From Pithys albifrons albifrons (Eukaryota; Chordata; Aves; Passeriformes; Thamnophilidae), in NCBI RefSeq assembly GCF_047495875.1, contig NC_092460.1, positions 41,520,073-41,584,072 of the forward strand: a stretch of 64,000 bases of DNA, written 5' to 3'. Of this stretch, positions 48,601-62,184 are shown one piece after another (the stretch's first letter is position 1; every line of letters starts with the position of its first letter). The notes beneath the pieces were generated by a model. That model did no database searches. It was not told the DNA's origin and saw only the letters and a program-made list of their open reading frames with translations. The position numbers and the translations under genes are program-made.

Positions 48601-51600
48601 ACTTTGCTTTGCTAACAAGTGAAACAGTCGATTCCTGTCAGACAGAAGGCATCAGGACACAGTATTTTTATGGCTCTGGGTAGTGAATCACATGCATCAG
48701 AGAATGCAGGACTGGAGCCCTCTTTCTGGATGCAAAGCGCAGTTGTTCCTTAGGGGAAGTTCAGCTCGAAAAGAGTAGCATTATTCTGCTATCAAGAGAA
48801 ACAGTCCATTCCCGTCAGAAAGAAGGTATCAGGACACATATTTCTTATGGCTTTAGAAAGATTCTCATATGCATCTTAGAATCCAGGACTGGATCGTTCT
48901 TTCTCGGTGAAAAACAGCGTTGTTCCTTAGGGGAAGCTCATCTCGCAAAGTGGAACTTTTCCTTGCTATCAAGAGAAACAGCTGATTCTTGCAAGACAGA
49001 AAGCATAAGGACACACATTTCTTATGGCTTTGATAAGTGAATAATATGCATCTGAGAATCCAGGCCTGGATCTTTCTTTCTCGGTGAAAAAGAACTTTGT
49101 TCCTTAAAGGACGCTCAACTCGCAAAGCGCAACTTTTCGTTGCTAACAAGAGAAACAGCTGATTCTTGCAAGACAGAAAGCATAAGGACACACATTTCTT
49201 ATGGCTTTGATAAGTGAATCATATGCATTCGAGAATGCAGGTTTGGACCTTCCTTTCTTGGTGAAAACACAGTTGTTACGTACGGGAAGCTCCTATCGCA
49301 AAGTGCACCTTTGCTCTTCTAACACGTGAAACTCTTGATTTCTGACAGACAGGAGACATCTGGACACATATTTCTTATGGTTTTGGAAAGTAAATCATAT
49401 ACATCTAAAATTCCAGGGCTGGAGCTTGCTTTCATGGTGCAAAGCACTGTTGTTCCTTAGGCGAAGGTCAACGAGCAAAGTGCAACTTTGATTTGCTAAC
49501 AAGTGAAACAGTCGATTCCTGTCAGACAGAAGGCATCAGGACACAGTATTTTTATGGCTCTGGTTAGTGAAACACATGCATCAGAGAATCCAGGACTGGA
49601 GTCCTCTTTCTGGATGCAAAGCACAGTTGTTCCTTAGGGGAAGTTCAGCTCGCAAAGAGTAGCATTTTTCTGCGAACAAGTGAAACAGTCGATTCCTGAC
49701 AGAAAGAATGTATCAGGACACATATTTCTTATGGCTTTAGAAAGATTCTCACATGCATCTGAGAAGCCAGGACTGGATCTTTCTTTCTCGGTGAAAAAGA
49801 ACTTTGTTCCTTAAAGGAAGCTCAACTCGCAAAGTGCGACTTTACGTTGCTAACAAGAGAAACAGCTGATTCTTGCAAGACAGAAAGCATAAGGACACAC
49901 ATTTCTTATGGCTTTGGTAAGTGAAACATATGCATTTGAGAATGCAGGTCTGGAGCTTTCTTTCTCGATGAAAAACACAGTTGTTACGTACGGGAAGCTC
50001 CTATCGCAAAGTGCACCTTTGCTCTTCTAACACGTGAAACTCTTGATTTCTGACAGACAGGAGACATCAGGGCACATATTTCTTATGGTTTTGGAAAGTA
50101 AATCATATGCATCTAAAACTCCAGGGCTGGAGCTTGCTTTCACTGTGCAAAGCACTGTTGTTCCTTAGGGGAAGCTCAACAAGCAAAGTGCAACTTTGCT
50201 TTGCTAACAAGTGAAACAGTCGATTCCTGTCAGACAGAAGGCATCAGGACACAGTATTCTTATGGCTCTGGATAGTGAATCACATGCATCAGAGAATCCA
50301 GGACTGGAGCTCTCTTTCTGGATGCAAAGCACAGTTCTTCCTTAGGGGAAGCTCAACGAGCAAAGTGCAACTTTTCTTTGCTAACAAGTGAAACAGTCGA
50401 TTCCTGTCAGACAGAAGGCATCAGGACACAGTATTTTTATGGCTCTTGTTAGTGAATCACATGCATCAGAGAATGCAGGACTGGAGCCCTCTTTCTGGAT
50501 GCAAAGTGCAGTTGTTCCTTAGGGGAAGTTCAGCTCGCAAAGAGTAGCATTATTCTGCTAACAAGTGAAACAGTCGATTCCTGACAGAAAGACTGTATCA
50601 GGACACATATTTCTTATGGCTTTAGAAAGATTCTCATATGCATCTGAGAATCCAGGACTGGATCTTCCTTTCTCTGTGAAAAACAGCGTTGTTCCTTAGG
50701 GGAAGCTCATCTCTCAAAGTGCAACTTTTCGTTGCTAACAAGAGAAACAGCTGATTCTTGCAAGACAGGAACCATAAGGACACACAATTCTTATGGCTTT
50801 GATAAGTGAATAATATGCATCTGAGAATCCAGGCCTGGGTATTCTTTCTCGGTGAAAAACAACTTTGTTCCTTAAAGGAAGCTCCACTCGCAAAATCCGA
50901 CTTTACGTTGCTAACAAGAGAAACAGCTGATTCTTGCAAGACAGAAAGCATAAAGACACACATTTCTTATGGCTTTGATAAGTGAATCATATGCATTCGA
51001 GAATGCAGGTCTGGAGCTTTCTTTCTTGGTGAAAAACACAGTTGTTACGTACCGGAAGCTCAACGAGCAAAGTGCACCTTTGCTCTTCTAACACGTGAAA
51101 CTCTTGATTTCTGACAGACAGGAGACATCAGGGCACATATTTCTTATGGTTTGGAAAGTAAATCATATGCATCTAAAACTCCAGGGCTGGAGCTTGCTTT
51201 CACTGTGCAAAGCACTGTTGTTCCTTAGGGGAAGCTCAACGAGCAAAGTGCAACTTTGCTTTGCTAACAAGTGAAACAGTCGATTCCTGTCAGACAGAAG
51301 GCATCAGGACACAGTATTCTTATGGCTCTGGCTAGTGAATCACATGCATCAGAGAATCCAGGACTGGAGCTCTCTTTCTAAATGCAAAGCACTGTTGTTC
51401 CTTAGGGGAAGCTCAACGAGCAAAGTGCAACTTTGCTTTGCTAACAAGTGAAACAGTCGATTCCTGTCAGACAGAAGGCATCAGGACACAGTATTCTTAT
51501 GGCTCTGGCTAGTGAATCACATGCATCAGAGAATCCAGGACTGGAGCTCTCTTTCTGGATGCAAAGCACAGTTGTTCCTTCGGGGAAGTTCAGCTTGCAA

Positions 51601-54600
51601 AGAGTAGCATTTTTCTGCTAACAAGTGAAACAGTCGATTCCTGACAGAAAGAATGTATCAGGACACACATTCCTTATGGCTTTAGAAAGATTCTCATATG
51701 CATCTTAGAATCCAGGCCTGGATCTTTCTTTCTCGGTGAAAAGCAACTTTGTTCCTTAAAGGAAGCTCAACTCGCAAGGTGCGAATTTACGTTGCTAACA
51801 AGAGAAACAGCTGATTCTTGCAAGACTGAAGGCATAAGGACACACATTTCTTATGGCTTTGATAAGTGAATAATATGCATCTGAGGATCCAGGACTGGAT
51901 CTTTCTTTCTCGGTGAAAAACAACTTTGTTCCTTAGGGGAAGCTCATCTCGCAAAGTGCAACTTCTCGTTGCTAACAAGAGAAAGAGTTGATTCTTGCAA
52001 GACTGAAGGCATAAGGACAAACATTTCTTATGGCTTTGAAAAGTGAATCATATGCATTCGAGAATGCAGGTTTGGAGCTTCCTTTCTTGGTGAAAACACA
52101 GTTGTTACGTACGGGAAGCTCCTATCGGAAAGTGTACCTTTGCTCTTCTAACACGTGAAACTCTTGATTTCTGACAGACAGGAGACATCAGAGCACATAT
52201 TTCTTATGGTTTTGGAAAGTAAATCATATGCACCTAAAACTCCAGGGCTGGAGCTTGCTTTCACTGTGAAAAGCACTGTTGTTAGGGGAAGCTCAACGAG
52301 CAAAGTGCAACTCTGCTTTGCTAACAAGTGAAACAGTCGATTCCTATCAGACAGAAGGCATCAGGACACAGTATTCTTATGGCTCTGGCTAGTGAATCAC
52401 ATGCATCAGAGAATCCATGACTGGAGCTCTCTTTCTGGATGCAAAGCACAGTTGTTCCTTAGGGAAAGTTCAGCTTGCAAAGAGTAGCATTTTTCTGCTA
52501 ACAAGTGAAACAGTCGATTCCTGACAGAAAGAATGTATCAGGACACATATTTCTTATGGCTTTAGAAAGATTCTCATATGCATCTTAGAATCCAGGCCTG
52601 GATCTTTCTTTCTCGGTGAAAAGCAACTTTGTTCCTTAAAGGAAGCTCAACTCGCAAGGTGCGACTTTACGTTGCTAACAAGAGAAACAGCTGATTCTTG
52701 CAAGACAGTAAGCATAAGGACAAACATTTCTTATGGCTTTGAAAAGTGAATCATATGCATTCGAGAATGCAGGTTTGGAGCTTCCTTTCTTGGTGAAAAC
52801 ACAGTTGTTACGTACGGGAAGCTCCTATCGGAAAGTGTACCTTTGCTCTTCTAACACGTGAAACTCTTGATTTCTGACAGACAGGAGACATCAGAGCACA
52901 TATTTCTTATGGTTTTGGAAAGTAAATCATATGCACCTAAAACTCCAGGGCTGGAGCTTGCTTTCACTGTGAAAAGCACTGTTGTTAGGGGAAGCTCAAC
53001 GAGCAAAGTGCAACTCTGCTTTGCTAACAAGTGAAACAGTCGATTCCTGTCAGACAGAAGGCATCAGGACACAGTATTCTTATGGCTCTGGCTAGTGAAT
53101 CACATGCATCAGAGAATCCATGACTGGAGCTCTCTTTCTGGATGCAAAGCACAGTTGTTCCTTAGGGAAAGTTCAGCTTGCAAAGAGTAGCATTTTTCTG
53201 CTAACAAGTGAAACAGTCGATTCCTGACAGAAAGAATGTATCAGGACACATATTTCTTATGGCTTTAGAAAGATTCTCATATGCATCTTAGAATCCAGGC
53301 CTGGATCTTTCTTTCTCGGTGAAAAGCAACTTTGTTCCTTAAAGGAAGCTCAACTCGCAAGGTGCGACTTTACGTTGCTAACAAGAGAAACAGCTGATTC
53401 TTGCAAGACAGAAGGCATAAGGACACACATTTCTTATGGCTTTGATAAGTGAATAATATGCATCTGAGAATTCAGGCCTGGATCTTTGTTTCTCGGTGAA
53501 AAACAACTTTGTTCCTTAGGAGAAGCTCATCTCGCAAATGGCAACTTTTCGTTGCTAACAAGAGAAACAGCTGATTCTTGCAAGACAGAGGGCATAAGGA
53601 CACACATCTCTTATGGCTTTGATAAGTGAATCATATGCATTCGAGAATGCAGGTCTGGAGCTTTCTTTCTCGGTAAAAAACACAATTGTTACGTACGGGA
53701 AGCTCTTATCGCAAAGTGCACCTTTGCTCTTCTAACACGTGAAACTCTTGATTTCTGACAGACAGGAGTTATCAGGGCACATATTTCTTATGGTTTTGGA
53801 AAGTAAATCATATGCATCTAAAATTCCAGGGCTGGTGCTTGCTTTCATGGTGCAAAGCACTGTTGTTTCTTTAGGGGAAGCTCAACGAGCAAAGTGCAAC
53901 TTTTCGTTAATAACAAGAGAAACAGCTGATTCATGCAAGACAGAAGGCATAAGGTCACAGATTTCTTATGGCTTTGATAAGTGAATAATATGCATCTGAG
54001 AATCCAGGCCTGGATCTTTCTTTCTCGGTGAAAAAGAACTTTGTTCCTTAGGGGAAACTCATCTCGCAAAGTGCAACTTCTCGTTGCTAACAAGAGAAAG
54101 AGTTGATTCTTGCAAGACAGAAGGCATAAGGACATATATTTCTTATGGCTTTGATAAGTCAATCATATGCATTCGAGAATGCAGGTCTGGAGCTTTCTTT
54201 CTTGGTGAAAAACACAGTTGTTACGTACGGGAAGCTCTTATCGCAAAGTGCACCTTTGCTCTTCTAACACGTGAAACTCTTGATTTCTGACAGACAGGAG
54301 ACATCAGGGCACATATTTCTTATGGTTTTGGAAAGTAAATCATATGCATCTAAAACTCCAGAGCTGGAGCTTGCTTTCATGGTACAATGCACTGTTGTTT
54401 CTTTAGGGGAAGCTCAACAAGCAAAGTGCAACTTTGCTTTGCTAACAAGTGAAACAGTCGATTCCTGTCAGACAGAAGGCATCAGGACACAGTATTCTTA
54501 TGGCTCTGGCTAGTGAATCACATGCATCAGAGAATCCAGGACTGGAGCCCTCTTTCTGGATGCAAAGCACAGTTGTTCCTTAGGGGAAGTTCAGCTCACA

Positions 54601-54614
54601 AAGAGTAGCATTTT
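45633..54614 (+). repeat. Right super-HOR R51a (5-4-3-6-5-5-6-5-4-8, 51 monomers)
   Basis: Cycle starts are 45633, 46517, 47225, 47724, 48785, 49669, 50554, 51614, 52494 and 53197, for a total of 8982 bp. The internal 5-5-6-5 (49669-52493) corresponds to the first four cycles of R29. The 5-4-3-6 head (45633-48784) is new relative to R28 and R29 and contains the 33-bp-deleted B. The block recurs 8982 bp downstream. Confidence 0.9.
47225..47723 (+). repeat. 3-mer cycle B-D-E with a 33-bp deletion in B
   Basis: 499 bp, which is three monomers less 33 bp. B reads caggctttatgacttagaatc at 47270, having lost most of the acacatatttc to catatgcatc stretch. There is no F or Ft: E joins directly to the next B through cccttctttgctaac. 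The matching cycle is at 56207-56705. The same deletion allele lies in the inverted block near 26700. Confidence 0.88.
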
Positions 54615-56206
54615 TCTGCTAACAAGTGAAACAGTTGACTCCTGCCAGAAAGAATGTATCAGGACACATATTTCTTATGGCTTTAGAAAGATTCTCATAT
54701 GCATCTTATAATCCAGGACTGGATCTTTCTTTCTCGGTGAAAAACAGCGTTGTTCCTTAGGGGAAGCTCATCTTGCAAAGTGCAACTTTTCCTTGCTAAC
54801 AAGAGAAACCGCTGATTCTTGCAAGATAGAAGGCATAAGGACACATATTTCTTATGGCTTTGATAAGTGAATAATATGCATCTGAGAATCCAGGCCTGGA
54901 TCTTTCTTTCTTGGTGAAAAACAACTTTGTTCCTTACGGGAAGCTCAACTCGCAAAGTGCGACTTTTCGTTGCTAACAAGAGAAACAGCTGATTCTTGCA
55001 TGACAGTAAGCATAAGGACAAACATTTCTTATGGCTTTGAAAAGTGAATCATATGCATGCGAGAATGCAGGTTTGGAGCTTCCTTTCTTGGTGAAAATAC
55101 AGTTGTTATGTACGGGAAGCTCCTATCGGAAAGTGTACCTTTGCTCTTCTAACACGTGAAACTCTTGATTTCTGACAGACAGGAGACATCATGGCACATA
55201 TTTCTTATGGTTTTGCAAAGTAAATCATATACATCTAAAACTCAAGGGCTGGAGCTTGCTTTCACTGTGCAAAGCACTGTTGTTCCTTAGGGGAAGCTCA
55301 ACGAGCAAAGTGCAACTTTGCTTTGCTAACAAGTGAAACAGTCGATTCCTGTCAGATAGAAGGCATCAGGACACAGTATTCTTATGGCTCTTGTTAGTGA
55401 ATCACATGCATTAGAGAATCCAGGACTGGAGCTCTCTTTCTGGATGAAAAGCGCACTTGTTCCTTAGGGGAAGTTCAGCTGGCAAAGAGTAGCATTATTC
55501 TGCTAACAAGTGAAACAGTCGATTCCTGCCAGAAAGACTGTATCAGGACACATATTTCTTATGGCTTTAGAAAGATTCTCATATGCATCTGAGAATCCAG
55601 GACTGGATCTTTCTTTCTCGGTGAAAAACAACTTTGTTCCTTAGGGGAAGCTCATCTCGCAAAGTGCAACTTTTCGTTGCTAACAAGAGAAACAGTTGAT
55701 TCTTGCAAGACAGAAGGCATAAGGACATATATATCTTATGGCTTTGATAAGTGAATCATATGCATTTGAGAATGCAGGTCTGGAGCTTTCTTTCTTGGTG
55801 AAAAACACAGTTGTTACGTACGGGAAGCTCTTATCGCAAAGTGCACCTTTGCTCTTCTAACACGTTAAACTCTTGATGTCTGACAGACAGGAGACATCAG
55901 GGCACATATTTCTTATGGTTTTGGAAAGTAAATCATATGCATCTAAAACTCCAGGGCTGGAGCTTGCTTTCATGGTGCAAAGCACTGTTGTTTCTTTAGG
56001 GGAAGCTCAACGAGCAAAGTGCAACCCTTCTTTGCTAACAAGTTAACAGTCGATTCCTGTCAGACAGAAGGCATCAGGACACAGTATTTTTATGGCTCTG
56101 GTTAGTGAATCACATGCATCAGAGAATGCAGGACTGGAGCCCTCTTTCTGGATGCAAAGCGCAGTTGTTCCTTAGGGGAAGTTCAGCTCGCAAAGAGTAG
56201 CATTTA

Positions 56207-56705
56207 TCTGCGAACAAGTGAAACAGTCGATTCCTGCCAAAAAGAATGTTTCAGGCTTTATGGCTTAGAATCCAGGACTGGATCTTTCTATCTCTGTGAA
56301 AAACAACATTGTTCCTTAGGGGAAGCTCATCTCGCAAAGTGCAACTTTTCGTTGGTAACAATAGAAACTGTTGATTCTTGCAAGACAGAAGGCATAAGGA
56401 CATATATTTCTTATGGCTTGGATAAGTGAATCATATGCATTCGAGAATGCAGGTCTGGAGCTTTCTTTCTTGGTGAAAAACACAGTTGTTACGTAAGGGA
56501 AGCTCTTATCGCAAAGTGCACCTTTGCTCTTCTAACACGTGAAACTCTTGATTTCTGACAGACAGGAGACATCAGGGCACATATTTCTTATGGTTTTGGA
56601 AAGTAAATCATATGCATCTAAAACTCCAGGGCTGGAGCTTCCTTTCATGGTACAAAGCACTGTTGTTTCTTTACGAGAAGCTCAACGAGCAAAGTGCAAC
56701 TCTGC
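56207..56705 (+). repeat. 3-mer cycle B-D-E, second copy
   Basis: 499 bp. It has the same 33-bp deletion in B (ctttatggcttagaatcc at 56255). It differs from the 47225 copy by ctttatggc versus ctttatgac and by ending caactctgctttgc. Confidence 0.87.
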
Positions 56706-59700
56706 TTTGCTAACAAGGGAAACAGTCGACTCCTGCCAGAAAGAATGTATCAGGACACATATTTCTTATGGCTTTAGAAAGATTCTCATATGCTTCTTAG
56801 AATCCAGGACTGGATCTTTCTTTCTCGGTGAAAAACAGCGTTGTTCCTTAGGGGAAAATCATCTTGCAAAGTGCAACTTTTCCTTGCTAACAAGAGAAAC
56901 AGCTGATTCTTCCAAGACAGAAGGCATAAGAACACACATTTCTTATGGCTTTGATAAGTGAATAATATGCATCTGAAAATCCAGGCCTGGATCTTTCTTT
57001 CTCGGTGAAAAACAACTTTGTTCCTTAAAGGAAGCTCAACTCGCAAAGTGCGACTTTACATTGCTAACAAGAGAAACAGCTGATTCTTGCAAGACAGAAA
57101 GCATAAGGACACACATTTCTTATGGCTTTGATAAGTGAATCATATGCATTCGAGAATGCAGGTTTGGAGCTTCCTTTCTTGGTGAAAACACAGTTGTTAC
57201 GTACGGGAAGCTCCTATCGCAAAGTGCACCTTTGCTCTTCTAACACGTGAAATTCTTGATTTCTGACAGACAGGAGACATCAGGGCACATATTTCTTACG
57301 GTTTTGGAAAGTAAATCATATACATCTAAAACTCCAGGGCTGGAGCTTGTTTTCACGGTGAAAAGCACTGTTGTTCCTTAGGGGAAGCTCAACGAGCAAA
57401 GTGCAACTTTGCTTTGCTAACAAGTGAAACAGTCGATTCCTGTCAGACAGAAGGCATCAGGACACAGTATTCTTATGGCTCTGGATAGTGAATCACATGC
57501 ATCAGAGAATCCAGGACTGGAGCTCTCTTTCTGGATGCAACGCACTGTTGTTCCTTAGGGGAAGCTCAACGAGCAAAGTGCAACTTTGCTTTGCTAACAA
57601 GTGAAACAGTCGATTCCTGTCAGACAGAAGGCATCAGGACACAGTATTTTTATGGCTCTGGGTAGTGAATCACATGCATCAGAGAATGCAGGACTGGAGC
57701 CCTCTTTCTGGATGCAAAGCGCAGTTGTTCCTTAGGGGAAGTTCAGCTCGAAAAGAGTAGCATTATTCTGCTATCAAGAGAAACAGTCCATTCCCGTCAG
57801 AAAGAAGGTATCAGGACACATATTTCTTATGGCTTTAGAAAGATTCTCATATGCATCTGAGAATCCAGGCCTGGATCGTTCTTTCTCGGTGAAACACAGC
57901 GTTGTTCTTTAGGGGAAGCTCATCTCGCAAAGTGGAACCTTTCCTTGCTATCAAGAGAAACAGCTGATTCTTGCAAGACAGAAAGCATAAGGACACACAT
58001 TTCTTATGGCTTTGATAAGTGAATAATATGCATCTGAGAATCCAGGCCTGGATCTTTCTTTCTCGGTGAAAAAGAACTTTGTTCCTTAAAGGACGCTCAA
58101 CTCGCAAAGCGCAACTTTTCGTTGCTAACAAGAGAAACAGCTGATTCTTGCAAGACAGAAAGCATAAGGACACACATTTCTTATGGCTTTGATAAGTGAA
58201 TCATATGCATTCGAGAATGCAGGTTTGGACCTTCCTTTCTTGGTGAAAACACAGTTGTTACGTACGGGAAGCTCCTATCGCAAAGTGCACCTTTGCTCTT
58301 CTAACACGTGAAACTCTTGATTTCTGACAGACAGGAGACATCTGGACACATATTTCTTATGGTTTTGGAAAGTAAATCATATACATCTAAAATTCCAGGG
58401 CTGGAGCTTGCTTTCATGGTGCAAAGCACTGTTGTTCCTTAGGCGAAGGTCAACGAGCAAAGTGCAACTTTGATTTGCTAACAAGTGAAACAGTCGATTC
58501 CTGTCAGACAGAAGGCATCAGGACACAGTATTTTTATGGCTCTGGTTAGTGAAACACATGCATCAGAGAATGCAGGACTGGAGCCCTCTTTCTGGATGCA
58601 AAGCACAGTTGTTCCTTAGGGGAAGTTCAGCTCGCAAAGAGTAGCATTTTTCTGCGAACAAGTGAAACAGTCGATTCCTGACAGAAAGAATGTATCAGGA
58701 CACATATTTCTTATGGCTTTAGAAAGATTCTCACATGCATCTGAGAAGCCAGGACTGGATCTTTCTTTCTCGGTGAAAAAGAACTTTGTTCCTTAAAGGA
58801 AGCTCAACTCGCAAAGTGCGACTTTACGTTGCTAACAAGAGAAACAGCTGATTCTTGCAAGACAGAAAGCATAAGGACACACATTTCTTATGGCTTTGGT
58901 AAGTGAATCATATGCATTCGAGAATGCAGGTTTGGAGCTTCCTTTCTCGATGAAAAACACAGTTGTTACGTACGGGAAGCTCCTATCGCAAAGTGCACCT
59001 TTGCTCTTCTAACACGTGAAACTCTTGATTTCTGACAGACAGGAGACATCAGGGCACATATTTCTTATGGTTTTGGAAAGTAAATCATATGCATCTAAAA
59101 CTCCAGGGCTGGAGCTTGCTTTCACTGTGCAAAGCACTGTTGTTCCTTAGGGGAAGCTCAACAAGCAAAGTGCAACTTTGCTTTGCTAACAAGTGAAACA
59201 GTCGATTCCTGTCAGACAGAAGGCATCAGGACACAGTATTCTTATGGCTCTGGATAGTGAATCACATGCATCAGAGAATCCAGGACTGGAGCTCTCTTTC
59301 TGGATGCAAAGCACAGTTCTTCCTTAGGGGAAGCTCAACGAGCAAAGTGCAACTTTTCTTTGCTAACAAGTGAAACAGTCGATTCCTGTCAGACAGAAGG
59401 CATCAGGACACAGTATTTTTATGGCTCTGGTTAGTGAATCACATGCATCAGAGAATGCAGGACTGGAGCCCTCTTTCTGGATGCAAAGCGCAGTTGTTCC
59501 TTAGGGGAAGTTCAGCTCGCAAAGAGTAGCATTATTCTGCTAACAAGTGAAACAGTCGATTCCTGACAGAAAGACTGTATCAGGACACATATTTCTTATG
59601 GCTTTAGAAAGATTCTCATATGCATCTGAGAATCCAGGACTGGATCTTCCGTTCTCTGTGAAAAACAGCGTTGTTACTTAGGGGAAGCTCATCTCTCAAA

Positions 59701-62184
59701 GTGCAACTTTTCGTTGCTAACAAGAGAAACAGCTGATTCTTGCAAGACAGGAACCATAAGGACACACAATTCTTATGGCTTTGATAAGTGAATAATATGC
59801 ATCTGAGAATCCAGGCCTGGGTATTCTTTCTCGGTGAAAAACAACTTTGTTCCTTAAAGGAAGCTCCACTCGCAAAATGCGACTTTACGTTGCTAACAAG
59901 AGAAACAGCTGATTCTTGCAAGACAGAAAGCATAAAGACACACATTTCTTATGGCTTTGATAAGTGAATCATATGCATTCGAGAATGCAGTTCTGGAGCT
60001 TTCTTTCTTGGTGAAAAACACAGTTGTTACGTACCGGAAGCTCAACGAGCAAAGTGCACCTTTGCTCTTCTAACACGTGAAACTCTTGATTTCTGACAGA
60101 CAGGAGACATCAGGGCACATATTTCTTATGGTTTGGAAAGTAAATCATATGCATCTAAAACTCCAGGGCTGGAGCTTGCTTTCACTGTGCAAAGCACTGT
60201 TGTTCCTTAGGGGAAGCTCAACGAGCAAAGTGCAACTTTGCTTTGCTAACAAGTGAAACAGTCGATTCCTGTCAGACAGAAGGCATCAGGACACAGTATT
60301 CTTATGGCTCTGGCTAGTGAATCACATGCATCAGAGAATCCAGGACTGGAGCTCTCTTTCTAAATGCAAAGCACTGTTGTTCCTTAGGGGAAGCTCAACG
60401 AGCAAAGTGCAACTTTGCTTTGCTAACAAGTGAAACAGTCGATTCCTGTCAGACAGAAGGCATCATGACACAGTATTCTTATGGCTCTGGCTAGTGAATC
60501 ACATGCATCAGAGAATCCAGGACTGGAGCTCTCTTTCTGGATGCAAAGCACAGTTGTTCCTTAGGGGAAGTTCAGCTTGCAAAGAGTAGCATTTTTCTGC
60601 TAACAAGTGAAACAGTCGATTCCTGACAGAAAGAATGTATCAGGACACACATTCCTTATGGCTTTAGAAAGATTCTCATATGCATCTTAGAATCCAGGCC
60701 TGGATCTTTCTTTCTCGGTGAAAAGCAACTTTGTTCCTTAAAGGAAGCTCAACTCGCAAGGTGCTAATTTACGTTGCTAACAAGAGAAACAGCTGATTCT
60801 TGCAAGACTGAAGGCATAAGGACACACATTTCTTATGGCTTTGATAAGTGAATAATATGCATCTGAGGATCCAGGACTGGATCTTTCTTTCTCGGTGAAA
60901 AACAACTTTGTTCCTTAGGGGAAGCTCATCTCGCAAAGTGCAACTTCTCGTTGCTAACAAGAGAAAGAGTTGATTCTTGCAAGACAGAAGGCATAAGGAC
61001 ATATATTTCTTATGGCTTTGATAAGTGAATCATATGCATTCGAGAATGCAGGTCTGGAGCTTTCTTTCTTGGTGAAAAACACAGTTGTTACGTACGGGAA
61101 GCTCCTATCGCAAAGTGCACCTTTGCCCTTCTAACACGTGAAACTCTTGATTTCTGACAGACAGGAGACATCAGGGCACATATTTCTTATGGTTTTGGAA
61201 AGTAAATCATATGCATCTAAAACTCCAGGGCTGGAGCTTGATTTCATAGTACAATGCACTGTTGTTTCTTTAGGGGAAGCTCAACGAGCAAAGTGCAACT
61301 TTGCTTTGCTAACAAGTGAAACAGTCGATTCCTGTCAGGCAGAAGGCATCAGGACACAGTATTCTTATGGCTCTGGCTAGTGAATCACATGCATCAGAGA
61401 ATCCAGGACTGGAGCCCTCTTTCTGGATGCAAAGCACAGTTGTTCCTTAGGGGAAGTTCAGCTCACAAAGAGTAGCATTTTTCTGCTAACAAGTGAAACA
61501 GTTGACTCCTGCCAGAAAGAATGTATCAGGACACATATTTCTTATGGCTTTAGAAAGATTCTCATATGCATCTTATAATCCAGGACTGGATCTTTCTTTC
61601 TTGGTGAAAAACAACTTTGTTCCTTACGGGAAGCTCAACTCGCAAAGTGCGACTTTACGTTGCTAACAAGAGAAACAGCTGATTCTTGCATGACAGTAAG
61701 CATAAGGACAAACATTTCTTATGGCTTTGAAAAGTGAATCATATGCATTCGAGAATGCAGGTTTGGAGCTTCCTTTCTTGGTGAAAACACAGTTGTTACG
61801 TACGGGAAGCTCCTATCGGAAAGTGTACCTTTGCTCTTCTAACTCGTGCAGCTCTTGATTTCTGACAGACAGGAGACATCAGAGCACATATTTCTTATGG
61901 TTTTGGAAAGTAAATCATATGCACCTAAAACTCCAGGGCTGGAGCTTGCTTTCACTGTGAAAAGCACTGTTGTTAGGGGAAGCTCAACGAGCAAAGTGCA
62001 ACTCTGCTTTGCTAACAAGTGAAACAGTCGATTCCTGTCAGACAGGAGGCATCAGGACACAGTATTCTTATGGCTCTGGCTAGTGAATCACATGCATCAG
62101 AGAATCCAGGACTGGAGCTCTCTTTCTGGATGCAAAGCACAGTTGTTCCTTAGGGAAAGTTCAGCTTGCAAAGAGTAGCATTTT

